NCBI RefSeq assembly: GCF_900143245.1
Contig: NZ_FRDK01000001.1
Location: forward strand, 124,001-188,000
Source of the DNA: Flavobacterium fryxellicola
GTDB lineage: Bacteria; Bacteroidota; Bacteroidia; Flavobacteriales; Flavobacteriaceae
Length of the DNA: 64,000 nucleotides
Direction: 5' to 3'
Each line of letters begins with the position of its first letter. Within the stretch, counting starts at the first letter, position 1. A program made the translations under genes and the position numbers. The notes under the pieces were generated by a model. It was not told the origin of the DNA, made no database searches, and saw nothing but the letters and a program-made list of their open reading frames with translations. Below, in pieces: positions 36,093-43,964 of the stretch.

Positions 36093-37313
36093 AATCAGAA
36101 TTTTGATATTATAATAGTAGGCGGTGGCGCAGCAGGATTTTTTACAGCGATAAATATTGTGGAAAAAAATCCAAAACTAAAAGTTGCCATTTTAGAGCGT
36201 GGCGCCGATGTACTCCAGAAAGTTCGCATTTCCGGCGGCGGCAGGTGCAATGTTACACATGCTTGTTTTGAACCAAATGAATTAGTGAAATTTTATCCGC
36301 GTGGCGAAAAAGAATTGCGTGGTCCTTTTCATCAGTTTGGTTCTGGCGATACAATAGAATGGTTTGAAAAACGCGGTGTGGAACTCAAAATTGAAGCGGA
36401 CGGACGTATGTTTCCCATTTCTAATTCTTCCCAAACCGTCATTGATTGTTTTATAAAAGCGACTCAAAAACTGGGAATTGCAGTGCTTACCGGTCAAAGC
36501 GTGCAATCTATTTTCAATCCTGAAGTGTCTGGAGAGAAATTTTGGAAAATCGAAACCCAAACTGAAAATTACCTCACTGAAAAGCTAATTCTAGCCACAG
36601 GTAGCAATCCTAAAATCTGGGAAATGCTGCAGTCTTTTGGGCATGCCGTTATTACTCCCGTTCCTTCCCTATTTACGTTTAATATCAAAGATTCCAGAAT
36701 AAAAGAATTACCTGGTGTAGCAACATTAGCAACCGTAAAAGTAAAGGACACCAAACTCACATCAACTGGGCCGTTACTAATTACCCATTGGGGAATGAGT
36801 GGACCTGCCATCTTGAAACTCTCCGCTTGGGGTGCTCGCATATTGCATGACAAAAATTATCAGTTTACGATTTTCGTGAACTGGTTGAATGATGCAGACA
36901 AAGCAGATGTTGAAAAAAAGCTAAAAGATTTAAAACAAGAACACGCTAAAAAAGCGGTTTCAAAGAAATCACCTTTTGAAATAACCAATAGATTATGGGA
37001 AAGTTTAGTGCTCGCTTCCGAAATTGAAGCCGAAACAAAATGGGCTGATTTATCAAAATTACAACTACAAAACCTAACGAATCAATTGACGAATGGCACT
37101 TTTCAAGTCAATGGAAAAAGTACGTTTAAAGAGGAATTCGTAACTGCAGGTGGAATCGATTTAAAAGAAATCAACTTTAAAACCATGGAAAGCAAATTGC
37201 ATGAAAACCTCTATTTTGCTGGAGAAATCGTAAACATTGATGCGATCACAGGAGGATTTAATTTCCAAAATGCGTGGACTAGCGGGTTTATTGTGGCGAA
37301 TTCTATAAAATAA
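36090..37313 (+). CDS. NAD(P)/FAD-dependent oxidoreductase, HI0933/YhiN family
   Basis: A 407-residue flavoprotein. The Rossmann dinucleotide motif is IIIVGGGAAGFFTAINI (residues 6-22), with the family-typical VRISGGGRCNVTHACFEP, GSGDTIEWFEKRGVELKIEADGRMFPISNSSQTVID, LLITHWGMSGPAILKLSAWGA and the C-terminal FAGEIVNIDAITGGFNFQNAWTSGFIVA. Length fits the HI0933 family. The substrate is not established for the family. The start codon lies inside the repeat copy that follows the GxxExxY gene. Confidence 0.93.
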   Translation: MNQNFDIIIVGGGAAGFFTAINIVEKNPKLKVAILERGADVLQKVRISGGGRCNVTHACFEPNELVKFYPRGEKELRGPFHQFGSGDTIEWFEKRGVELKIEADGRMFPISNSSQTVIDCFIKATQKLGIAVLTGQSVQSIFNPEVSGEKFWKIETQTENYLTEKLILATGSNPKIWEMLQSFGHAVITPVPSLFTFNIKDSRIKELPGVATLATVKVKDTKLTSTGPLLITHWGMSGPAILKLSAWGARILHDKNYQFTIFVNWLNDADKADVEKKLKDLKQEHAKKAVSKKSPFEITNRLWESLVLASEIEAETKWADLSKLQLQNLTNQLTNGTFQVNGKSTFKEEFVTAGGIDLKEINFKTMESKLHENLYFAGEIVNIDAITGGFNFQNAWTSGFIVANSIK

Positions 37314-37407
37314 AATCTTACTAAATTTAATTAACAAGACTTTACGGCTTTTCTAAGTTTTTCTTAAGACAAATCTAATAACTTTACCCGTAGCTTATTA
37401 GAAATGT

Positions 37408-38148
37408 ATGAAAATAAAACTTCTCAGTATAATTCTCTTATTTACCTATCAGACAGGTTTCTCTCAAACCGAAAAAACAATTAAAGGACACATCTACTTT
37501 GAAAATAGTATTGTTCCTAATGTAGAAGTCATCAATGCAAACTCTAAAAAAGTTACCGTTTCAGGTGCAAATGGTGAATTTTCTATTGTAGCCAAAGCGA
37601 ATGATTTAATTGTTTTTGTTTCTAAAAACTATGAACTGAAGAAGGTTTTAATTGACGAAAAATCTCTTGACAAGACTTTTATTACGGTTGAACTAAGTCT
37701 TAAACCAGAAGAACTAAAGGAAGTAGTACTCACAAAAATGCCTGCTATTAAATTAAGTAAAGATGCAAAGTGGGAACAAGGAAAACTCGATAAAATGGCT
37801 TTAGAAAAAGCTGCCATTACACCAAAAGTAATAGGAGTCTATACCGGAAAAATTGAAAACGGCATGGACATATTGCGAATTGGCGGTATGATTTTAGGCT
37901 TATTCATTAAAGAAAAAGAAGAAAAAATCAAGCACGAAGTCCCTCAAATAGAATTTACAGTGTTAGCAAAAGCAAGTTGTAACCAGAAATTTTATCTTGA
38001 AAACTTAAAGTTAAAACTGGATGAAATTGACTTGTTTCTCCAATTTTGTGATGCTGACCCGAAATCAAAAACCGTTACAGAAAATAGTAACGTCTTATCG
38101 ATGATGGATTTTTTAACCACCAAGAATTTAGAATTTAAGAAGCTGTAA
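37408..38148 (+). CDS. Secreted carboxypeptidase-like regulatory domain protein
   Basis: A 246-residue protein with a signal peptide (LLFTYQTGFSQ, about residue 20), followed by a beta-sandwich of the carboxypeptidase-regulatory type (KTIKGHIYFENSIVPNVEVINANSKKVTVSGANGEFSIVAKANDLIVFVSKNYELKKV). The rest has the pattern LKEVVLTKMPAIKLSKDAKWEQGKLD seen in many flavobacterial proteins of unknown function. No barrel follows, so it is not a TonB receptor. Periplasmic location is inferred. Confidence 0.8.
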   Translation: MKIKLLSIILLFTYQTGFSQTEKTIKGHIYFENSIVPNVEVINANSKKVTVSGANGEFSIVAKANDLIVFVSKNYELKKVLIDEKSLDKTFITVELSLKPEELKEVVLTKMPAIKLSKDAKWEQGKLDKMALEKAAITPKVIGVYTGKIENGMDILRIGGMILGLFIKEKEEKIKHEVPQIEFTVLAKASCNQKFYLENLKLKLDEIDLFLQFCDADPKSKTVTENSNVLSMMDFLTTKNLEFKKL

Positions 38149-38215
38149 GATTTTAAAAAATAATTTATTTTTTTCATTCCAATACAAAGTGATCATTGCG
38201 ACCGAAATCTGCCAA

Positions 38216-38692
38216 CTACCTATTCAACCACCAAATACTTCCATTCAATACCGCAGCAAAACTTACCCAAGCCAAATACGGAATAAAAAGATAACCCGCG
38301 ATTTTATTAATTTTGGCAAACTGAATGTAGGTTTCAAATATCATTAGCCACAACACAATAATTTCTAATCCGGCTAACATTGGGTTCTGCAAACCAAAAA
38401 ACAAATACGACCACAAGGCATTCAGACCTAATTGTATGGCAAAGAAAACCAATGCTTTCTTGACCAAATCCCGCTCTTCCTCTATGCGGTTCCATACTAA
38501 TCCTGCGGCAACGCCCATCATCACATACAGCGTACTCCAAACGGGCGCAAAAATCCAATTGGGTGGATTAAAACTTGGTTTAATTAACGTAGGATACCAA
38601 GTGGTAATCGCAGAACGAGTTACGTTTCCTGAGAAATAACCAATAACAAGACAAGTAACAACAACTGCTAATATTCGGGTGATTTTATTCAT
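38216..38692 (-). CDS. tspO: TspO/MBR-family membrane protein
   Basis: A 158-residue protein with five hydrophobic helices. It has the characteristic order ...TTWYPTLIKPSFNPPNWIFAPVWSTLYVMMGVAAGLVWNR and NALWSYLFFGLQNPMLAGLEIIVLW, the aromatic-proline loop and WSYLFF segment of TspO/PBR proteins, which bind porphyrins and related ligands. It is convergent with the regulatory-domain gene and divergent from the mvaD gene. The link to the isoprenoid genes nearby is positional only. Confidence 0.93.
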   Translation of the reverse strand: MNKITRILAVVVTCLVIGYFSGNVTRSAITTWYPTLIKPSFNPPNWIFAPVWSTLYVMMGVAAGLVWNRIEEERDLVKKALVFFAIQLGLNALWSYLFFGLQNPMLAGLEIIVLWLMIFETYIQFAKINKIAGYLFIPYLAWVSFAAVLNGSIWWLNR

Positions 38693-38780
38693 TTTTGTGT
38701 TTTTCTAATGTGAGCCAAAATTACTTAAATCTTTCTAACGATTAACCATCTAAACAAATAAACAAATAACCCAAAAAAAG

Positions 38781-38788
38781 TATCTTTG
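38781..38788 (+). promoter_or_regulatory. -7 promoter element of mvaD
   Basis: TATCTTTG fits TAnnTTTG and lies 17 bp before the mvaD start codon. No clear -33 TTG is seen at the right distance, so only the -7 element is supported. Confidence 0.5.
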
Positions 38789-38805
38789 CGTAAATTTTAT
38801 CATTC

Positions 38806-39888
38806 ATGATTACAGCAAACGAGTTTATTCCATCACACTACACACAATCGGTTGAAAGTGGTTTTTTTCAATGGAGCGCTCCCAGCAACATTGCCCTTGT
38901 CAAATACTGGGGGAAAAAGGACAACCAAATTCCTGCAAATCCATCAGTTAGTTTTACCTTAAACAACTGCAAGACGATTACGAAATTGGCTTTCGCCAAA
39001 AAAGATAACCACGCTTCTTTTTCGTTCGATTTACTTTTTGAAGGACAAACTAAAGAAGATTTCAAGCCAAAAATTCAAAAGTTTCTAGAACGAATCGAAA
39101 TCTATCTGCCCTTTTTAAAAGACTATCATTTTACGATTGACACAGAGAATACGTTTCCGCACAGTTCTGGGATTGCTTCTTCGGCGTCAGGAATGGCAGC
39201 TCTGGCAATGAACTTGATGAGTTTAGAAAAAGCATTAAATCCAGAAATGACCGACGACTATTTTTTTCAGAAAGCTTCTATGCTGGCGCGTTTGGGTTCT
39301 GGAAGTGCTTGCCGCAGCGTGAAAGGACAAGTGGTAGTTTGGGGAAATCAAGCAAATATCCCTACAAGCTCTGATTTATTTGGAGTGGAATTTCCACATG
39401 CCATTCACGATAATTTCAAAAACTATCAAGACACTATTTTGTTAGTTGACAAAGGCGAAAAACAAGTTTCGAGTACTGTGGGTCACGATTTGATGCACGA
39501 CCATCCTTTTGCCGAAAGGCGATTTGCACAAGCGCATGAGAATTTAGACCAACTAATTGCTATTTTCGAAAGTGGAAATCTGGAGGAATTTATCAAAATT
39601 GTAGAAAGTGAAGCGCTAACTTTACATGCCATGATGATGACTTCCATGCCATACTTTATATTGATGAAACCGAACACCTTACAAATCATAAATGCGATCT
39701 GGAAATTTAGAAATGAAACTAAAATTCCAGTTTGTTTCACGCTGGATGCTGGTGCCAATGTACATGTTTTGTATCCCGAAAACACCACCGAAAAAGTTTT
39801 GCAATTTATTAAGGACGAATTAGTTGGCTATTGCCAAAATGGGCAGTACATTTGTGACAAAATTGGAAATGGTGCTGTTTTGATTTAA
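38806..39888 (+). CDS. mvaD: Diphosphomevalonate decarboxylase
   Basis: A 360-residue GHMP-superfamily enzyme. APSNIALVKYWGKKDNQIPANPSVSFTLN (residues 25-53) is the MVD signature. The phosphate-binding loop is FPHSSGIASSASGMAALAMNL, and MLARLGSGSACRSVKGQVVVWG holds the conserved active-site region. It converts mevalonate diphosphate to isopentenyl diphosphate with ATP. It heads an isoprenoid group with the GHMP kinase and the prenyltransferase. Confidence 0.95.
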   Translation: MITANEFIPSHYTQSVESGFFQWSAPSNIALVKYWGKKDNQIPANPSVSFTLNNCKTITKLAFAKKDNHASFSFDLLFEGQTKEDFKPKIQKFLERIEIYLPFLKDYHFTIDTENTFPHSSGIASSASGMAALAMNLMSLEKALNPEMTDDYFFQKASMLARLGSGSACRSVKGQVVVWGNQANIPTSSDLFGVEFPHAIHDNFKNYQDTILLVDKGEKQVSSTVGHDLMHDHPFAERRFAQAHENLDQLIAIFESGNLEEFIKIVESEALTLHAMMMTSMPYFILMKPNTLQIINAIWKFRNETKIPVCFTLDAGANVHVLYPENTTEKVLQFIKDELVGYCQNGQYICDKIGNGAVLI

Positions 39889-39929
39889 TCTGTTTTTTAA
39901 CTATCTTTATTTTTTAAAGACTTGTAATT

Positions 39930-40124
39930 ATGGACCTTCAATCAGAGAAATTAGAATTAATTAAATTGCTATTAGAGACGGACGACACAGCTATAATAGA
40001 ATCCATAAAAAACATTTTCAAATCAGAAAAAAAGGACATTTGGAAACAATTATCTGCTGAAGAACAAGAGAAAATCGATCTCAGAATTCAAGAAGCAAAT
40101 CGTGGCGACCAAGTTGAATTATAA
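39930..40124 (+). CDS. Short antitoxin-like protein without a toxin
   Basis: A 64-residue acidic protein: LQSEKLELIKLLLETDDTAIIESIKNIFKSEKKDIWKQLSAEEQEKIDLRIQEANRGDQVEL. The pattern resembles the N-terminal part of antitoxins that precede RelE-type toxins in flavobacteria. It stops where such proteins usually continue for several residues, and no toxin gene follows. It sits alone between mvaD and the GHMP kinase gene. Probably an orphan or eroded antitoxin; the call is by resemblance only. Confidence 0.6.
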   Translation: MDLQSEKLELIKLLLETDDTAIIESIKNIFKSEKKDIWKQLSAEEQEKIDLRIQEANRGDQVEL

Positions 40125-40181
40125 AAATTATAAAATAAATACCTAATTATCAACCCCCAAATTGTTAATTTACAGCACCCT

Positions 40182-41120
40182 ATGAAAGGACCTTTGTTTT
40201 ACTCAAAAATATTACTCTTTGGAGAATACGGAATTATTCGTGACTCAAAAGGGCTTTCAATTCCCTATAATTTTTATAATGGTGCGCTTAAGAAAGAAGA
40301 AAATCCTTCTGCTGAGGCAATAAAATCAAATGCAAATTTAAGACGTTTTGTACCTTATTTGGAAACTTTACAAAACGAGCAGCCTAGTTTGGTTACCTTT
40401 GATTTGACTACTTTAAACAGTGATATTGAGTCAGGAATGTATTTTGATTCGAGTATACCGCAAGGATATGGAGTAGGAAGCAGTGGCGCATTAGTTGCCG
40501 CTATTTATGATAAATACGCACAAAATAAAATCACAGTACTGGAAAATCTGACCCGGGAAAAATTATTACAATTAAAAAATATATTTTCTCAAATGGAGAG
40601 TTTTTTCCACGGAAAAAGTTCTGGTCTAGATCCTTTAAACAGTTATTTGAGTATTCCAATTCTGATTAATTCCAAAGATAATATTGAAGCAACTGGTATT
40701 CCTACCCAAAGTTTTGACGGAAAAGGTGCCGTATTCTTATTAGATTCGGGAATTGTAGGTGAAACGGCTCCCATGGTTAATATCTTTATGGAAAACCTAA
40801 AAGACAAAGGTTTTCGTGCGATGTTGAAAAACCAATTTGTAAAATACACCGATGCTTGCGTAGAAAACTTCTTAGGCGGAGACATGAAATCATTGTTCAT
40901 GAACACTAAGAAATTATCAAAAGTGGTTTTGAATAATTTCAAACCGATGATTCCAGAACAATTTCACGGGATCTGGCAACAAGGAATTGACAGCAATGAT
41001 TACTATTTAAAATTATGTGGATCCGGTGGTGGTGGTTACATTTTAGGTTTTACCGAAGATTTAGAAAAAGCCAAAGCTTCTCTGAAAGATTACAAACTGG
41101 AAGTGGTATATCAATTCTAA
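40182..41120 (+). CDS. GHMP kinase, probable mevalonate kinase
   Basis: A 312-residue GHMP kinase. The N-terminus FYSKILLFGEYGIIRDSKGLSIPYN, the phosphate-binding motif SSIPQGYGVGSSGALVAAIYDKY (residues 91-113) and the C-terminal glycine-rich motif LCGSGGGGYILGF are visible. FHGKSSGLDPLNSYLSIP matches the substrate-binding segment of mevalonate kinases. The mvaD neighbour supports mevalonate kinase in the cytoplasmic isoprenoid pathway. Phosphomevalonate kinase is the main alternative. Confidence 0.85.
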   Translation: MKGPLFYSKILLFGEYGIIRDSKGLSIPYNFYNGALKKEENPSAEAIKSNANLRRFVPYLETLQNEQPSLVTFDLTTLNSDIESGMYFDSSIPQGYGVGSSGALVAAIYDKYAQNKITVLENLTREKLLQLKNIFSQMESFFHGKSSGLDPLNSYLSIPILINSKDNIEATGIPTQSFDGKGAVFLLDSGIVGETAPMVNIFMENLKDKGFRAMLKNQFVKYTDACVENFLGGDMKSLFMNTKKLSKVVLNNFKPMIPEQFHGIWQQGIDSNDYYLKLCGSGGGGYILGFTEDLEKAKASLKDYKLEVVYQF

Positions 41121-41226
41121 ATCTTCTTCTTTAAAAAAAGAAGAACGCACAAAAATAAACTTAAAAAATTTCGCAACTTTTGTCCCTGCCTGCAGCAGCT
41201 AGGTTCGTGGCTAAACCACACTACTA

Positions 41227-42180
41227 ATGAACAGAAAGCACAAACTTTTATTGATGAAAATTATAAGTTTGTTCTCTGTAGTTCGCGGGTACAATATTCC
41301 AATAATTATTTTAGCCCAGTATCTTTCAGCAATATTTATCCTTGCTCCCGAAAAAAGAGCACTTGACATTCTACTTGATTTCAATTTATTTATACTCGTT
41401 TTTGCTTCTTCGCTTACCATTGCTTCGGGATACATTATTAATAATTTTTATGACAACCAAAAAGATTTAATTAACCGGCCTAATAAATCCATGTTAGACC
41501 GATTAGTAAGCCAAAAAACAAAACTAAGTGTTTATTTTACACTTAATTTTATTGTGGCTTTGATGGCATTATTCGTTTCTTGGCGCGTTTTTTTATTCTT
41601 TTCAGCATATATATTTTTTATTTGGTTTTATTCTCATAAAATAAAAAAATACCCTATTGTAGGAAATCTTACTGCAGCAGTATTGGCAGTTTTGCCTTTT
41701 TTTGCCATACTCTTGTATTTTTACACCCGCATTCCCTTTGAAGATATAGAGAATTACAAAAGACAACTTGCCGTAATATTTGCTCATGCCGCATTTTTAT
41801 TCCTGCTGCTACTTGTTCGGGAAATGATCAAGGATTTAGAGAATTTAAGAGGCGATTTAGCGAATGATTACAAAACAATTCCAATTGTTTACGGGGAAGA
41901 AATTTCCAAAAAAGTCATCACCATTTTGACACTTCTAACGGTTTTACCGATTTATGTTTTGATCGAAATTTACGATGTGGGCTACATGGATATCTACTTC
42001 TATATCTGTTTGATTATCTTGATTTTCTTCCTGCTTTATCTTTGGAAATCAAATACCAAAGTGCAATTTTTAGTACTCCACAATGTTCTAAAATTCCTTA
42101 TTGTAGCCGGCGTATTTTGCATTGTTTTGATTAATCCAACTGTATTATGGCATGGAAAAAGATTGCTGCTGATGATTTAA
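41227..42180 (+). CDS. UbiA-family prenyltransferase
   Basis: A 317-residue polytopic protein. The first aspartate-rich motif is NNFYDNQKDLINRPNKSM (about residues 75-92) and the second is KDLENLRGDLANDYKTIPIVYG (about 201-222), both as expected for UbiA enzymes that transfer a prenyl chain with magnesium. Flavobacterial homologues in this neighbourhood are usually named geranylgeranylglycerol-phosphate geranylgeranyltransferase. The acceptor cannot be read from the sequence. It follows the mevalonate kinase-like gene by 106 bp. Confidence 0.88.
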   Translation: MNRKHKLLLMKIISLFSVVRGYNIPIIILAQYLSAIFILAPEKRALDILLDFNLFILVFASSLTIASGYIINNFYDNQKDLINRPNKSMLDRLVSQKTKLSVYFTLNFIVALMALFVSWRVFLFFSAYIFFIWFYSHKIKKYPIVGNLTAAVLAVLPFFAILLYFYTRIPFEDIENYKRQLAVIFAHAAFLFLLLLVREMIKDLENLRGDLANDYKTIPIVYGEEISKKVITILTLLTVLPIYVLIEIYDVGYMDIYFYICLIILIFFLLYLWKSNTKVQFLVLHNVLKFLIVAGVFCIVLINPTVLWHGKRLLLMI

Positions 42181-42442
42181 TTGTACTTGTGACTACGCTA
42201 ATTCTGAACAAGACAGTTTTCATTAGTAAAATGCCTAATTTGTTCCTAGGCCATTGCCCCGATTGTTCATGATGCTTCGGGAGGCATCCTTTTTTTTCCG
42301 CCTCTTTCTGCGGAGAAAAAGATAGCGTAAAAAGCGGGACCCGAGCAAAGCGAACTGACACAGTAAATAGCTCCAAAAAAAGAAACTATAACGATTAATT
42401 GAGTTATTAACGAGACAGTTAGCGCTTTTATAATTGGCTCTT
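42181..42442. other. Intergenic region with terminator-like hairpin
   Basis: The 345-bp gap between the prenyltransferase and pseudouridine synthase genes holds a hairpin at 42271-42290 (GATGCTT / GGCATC) followed by eight T, a plausible plus-strand terminator. A GC-richer stretch with GCGGGACCCGAGCAAAGCGAAC at 42337-42358 looks like flavobacterial dispersed intergenic sequence. No gene is seen. Confidence 0.6.
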
Positions 42443-42474
42443 ATTGATTGGCACCTATATAAAATGTATCTTTG
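42443..42474 (+). promoter_or_regulatory. Promoter of the pseudouridine synthase gene
   Basis: ATTG ending at 42446 and TATCTTTG at 42467-42474 are spaced by 20 bp, close to the 19-bp consensus. Transcription would start near 42481, which rules out the in-frame TTG at 42472 as start and supports the ATG at 42526. Confidence 0.7.
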
Positions 42475-42525
42475 CACGCACGAGGTCATAAAGACCGAAC
42501 TGACGAAGTAAATTATTGGAATATT

Positions 42526-43434
42526 ATGAATAACAAGGAAGGCAATAATAAGAAAAGTGGTCCTAGAGCAAATAGCTCAAGACCAAGTTCGAATAAGCCA
42601 AAACCTGCCATGCAGAAGCGCGCTCAAGGGCCGAAAAAAGTGAAAGTAAATACTAAAGTTGCAGAAGTTGTTACTGATAAAGTAGAGAAAAAGCCAAATC
42701 AAGCACCGAAGAGACCGAAAGTAAAAGACGAAATTCGTTTGAACAAATATATTGCTAATTCAGGTGCGTGTTCGCGTCGTGATGCAGATATTTACATCCA
42801 GTCTGGGACTGTAAAAGTAAATGGAGTTCCTGTGACCGAAATGGGATATATGGTGAAACCAGGTGATGTAGTAAACTTTGATGGAGCCACTTTGACACCG
42901 GAGAAAAAAGTATACATACTGTTGAACAAACCTAAAAACTTTACGACTGCGATGGACGAAGGTCAGGAATATCGTAATGTATTAGAATTAGTAAAAGGTT
43001 CTACTACTGCAAAAATTGGCGCTGTTGGACGAATGGACAAGAATACAACTGGTTTGTTATTGTTCACGAATGACACGGATATGATTCGCAAGTTTACATT
43101 ACCAAGTCAAAAATCATCCAAAATATACCAAGTTTCCTTAGACAAAAATTTGAAATTTGAGGATTTAGAAAAAATAAATAAAGGCTTAACACTTGACGGT
43201 CACCGTGTTTTTGTAGAAGATGTAAGTTACATTGAAGGAGAAGCGAAAAGTGAAATTGGATTGCAATTAAGATCGGCTAACGTGAAAGTGGTTCGTAATA
43301 TATTTGAACATTTTAGTTATGATGTTTTGCGTATTGACCGCGTTTCGTTTGCTGGTTTAACCAAAAAGAATTTGCCAAGAGGAAACTGGAGATTGCTTAC
43401 CGAACAAGAAATAATCAATTTAAAGAACGTTTAA
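42526..43434 (+). CDS. RluB/RsuA-family pseudouridine synthase
   Basis: 302 residues from 42526. Residues 1-70 form a basic, disordered extension rich in Lys, Pro, Asn and Ser. It is followed by an S4 RNA-binding domain (EIRLNKYIANSGACSRRDADIYIQSGTVKVNG) and the catalytic domain with YILLNKPKNFTTAMDEG and AVGRMDKNTTGLLLFTND, which holds the catalytic Asp in the GRxDxxTxG motif. It would make pseudouridine in large-subunit ribosomal RNA. The long basic tail is common in Bacteroidota members. Confidence 0.92.
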   Translation: MNNKEGNNKKSGPRANSSRPSSNKPKPAMQKRAQGPKKVKVNTKVAEVVTDKVEKKPNQAPKRPKVKDEIRLNKYIANSGACSRRDADIYIQSGTVKVNGVPVTEMGYMVKPGDVVNFDGATLTPEKKVYILLNKPKNFTTAMDEGQEYRNVLELVKGSTTAKIGAVGRMDKNTTGLLLFTNDTDMIRKFTLPSQKSSKIYQVSLDKNLKFEDLEKINKGLTLDGHRVFVEDVSYIEGEAKSEIGLQLRSANVKVVRNIFEHFSYDVLRIDRVSFAGLTKKNLPRGNWRLLTEQEIINLKNV

Positions 43435-43457
43435 TATTTCTTTAAAATGATAAATAC

Positions 43458-43493
43458 AAAATCCCTTTCGCAATGCGAAATGGGATTTTTTTA
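43458..43493 (+). terminator. Intrinsic terminator after the pseudouridine synthase gene
   Basis: AAAATCCC-TTTCGC pairs with GCGAAA-T-GGGATTTT around an AAT loop with one bulged T, followed by a T run. It lies 24 bp after the stop codon. Confidence 0.9.
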
Positions 43494-43519
43494 ATTAAAA
43501 ACACCAACCTGATAACAGT

Positions 43520-43882
43520 ATGACACCAGAAAAATTACAATCAATAGCTTTTAAATGGTTTGAGACTTTCAACAATAAAGAATTAGACAAACTGTTGTCC
43601 TTGTATGATGATGAAGCCATTCATTATAGCCCAAAACTAAAAATGTACAAACCCGAAAGTGAAGGTCTTGTTGCCGGTAAAGAGGCTTTGCGAGAATGGT
43701 GGAAAGATGCTTTTGAGCGCTTACCAAGTTTGAATTATAAAGTTAAATCACTTACCGCAAATGGGGATCGCGTATTCATGGAATATACCAGAACCGTTAC
43801 TGGCGAAACCGATTTGCAAGTGGCAGAGGTATTAGATATCAAAGAAGGTAAAATAATTGCTTCCCGAGCCTACCACGGATAA
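43520..43882 (+). CDS. NTF2-like (SnoaL-type) protein
   Basis: A 120-residue protein with the cone-shaped NTF2 pattern: FKWFETFNNKELDKLLSLYDDEAIHYSP, LVAGKEALREWWKDAFERLPSLNYKVKSL, RVFMEYTRTVTGETDLQVAEVLDIKEGKIIASRAYHG. Such proteins act as small isomerases, lyases or unknown binders. No signal peptide is seen, so it is cytoplasmic. Nothing around it points to a substrate. Confidence 0.85.
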   Translation: MTPEKLQSIAFKWFETFNNKELDKLLSLYDDEAIHYSPKLKMYKPESEGLVAGKEALREWWKDAFERLPSLNYKVKSLTANGDRVFMEYTRTVTGETDLQVAEVLDIKEGKIIASRAYHG

Positions 43883-43908
43883 AAACTTACCTGCAACATG
43901 AATAAAAA

Positions 43909-43944
43909 AAACCTGCAACAAAGATAATTTGTTGCAGGGTTTTT
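43909..43944. terminator. Bidirectional terminator between NTF2-like and M3 peptidase genes
   Basis: CCTGCAACAAA (43912-43922) pairs with TTTGTTGCAGG (43928-43938) around a five-base loop, with an A run on the left and a T run on the right, so it can end both convergent transcripts. Confidence 0.92.
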
Positions 43945-43964
43945 TATTTATAAATCAAATTTGA

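Noticed and set aside
42472..42525. TTG start for the pseudouridine synthase
   Set aside because: The TTG is part of the -7 promoter element TATCTTTG, so it is not transcribed.
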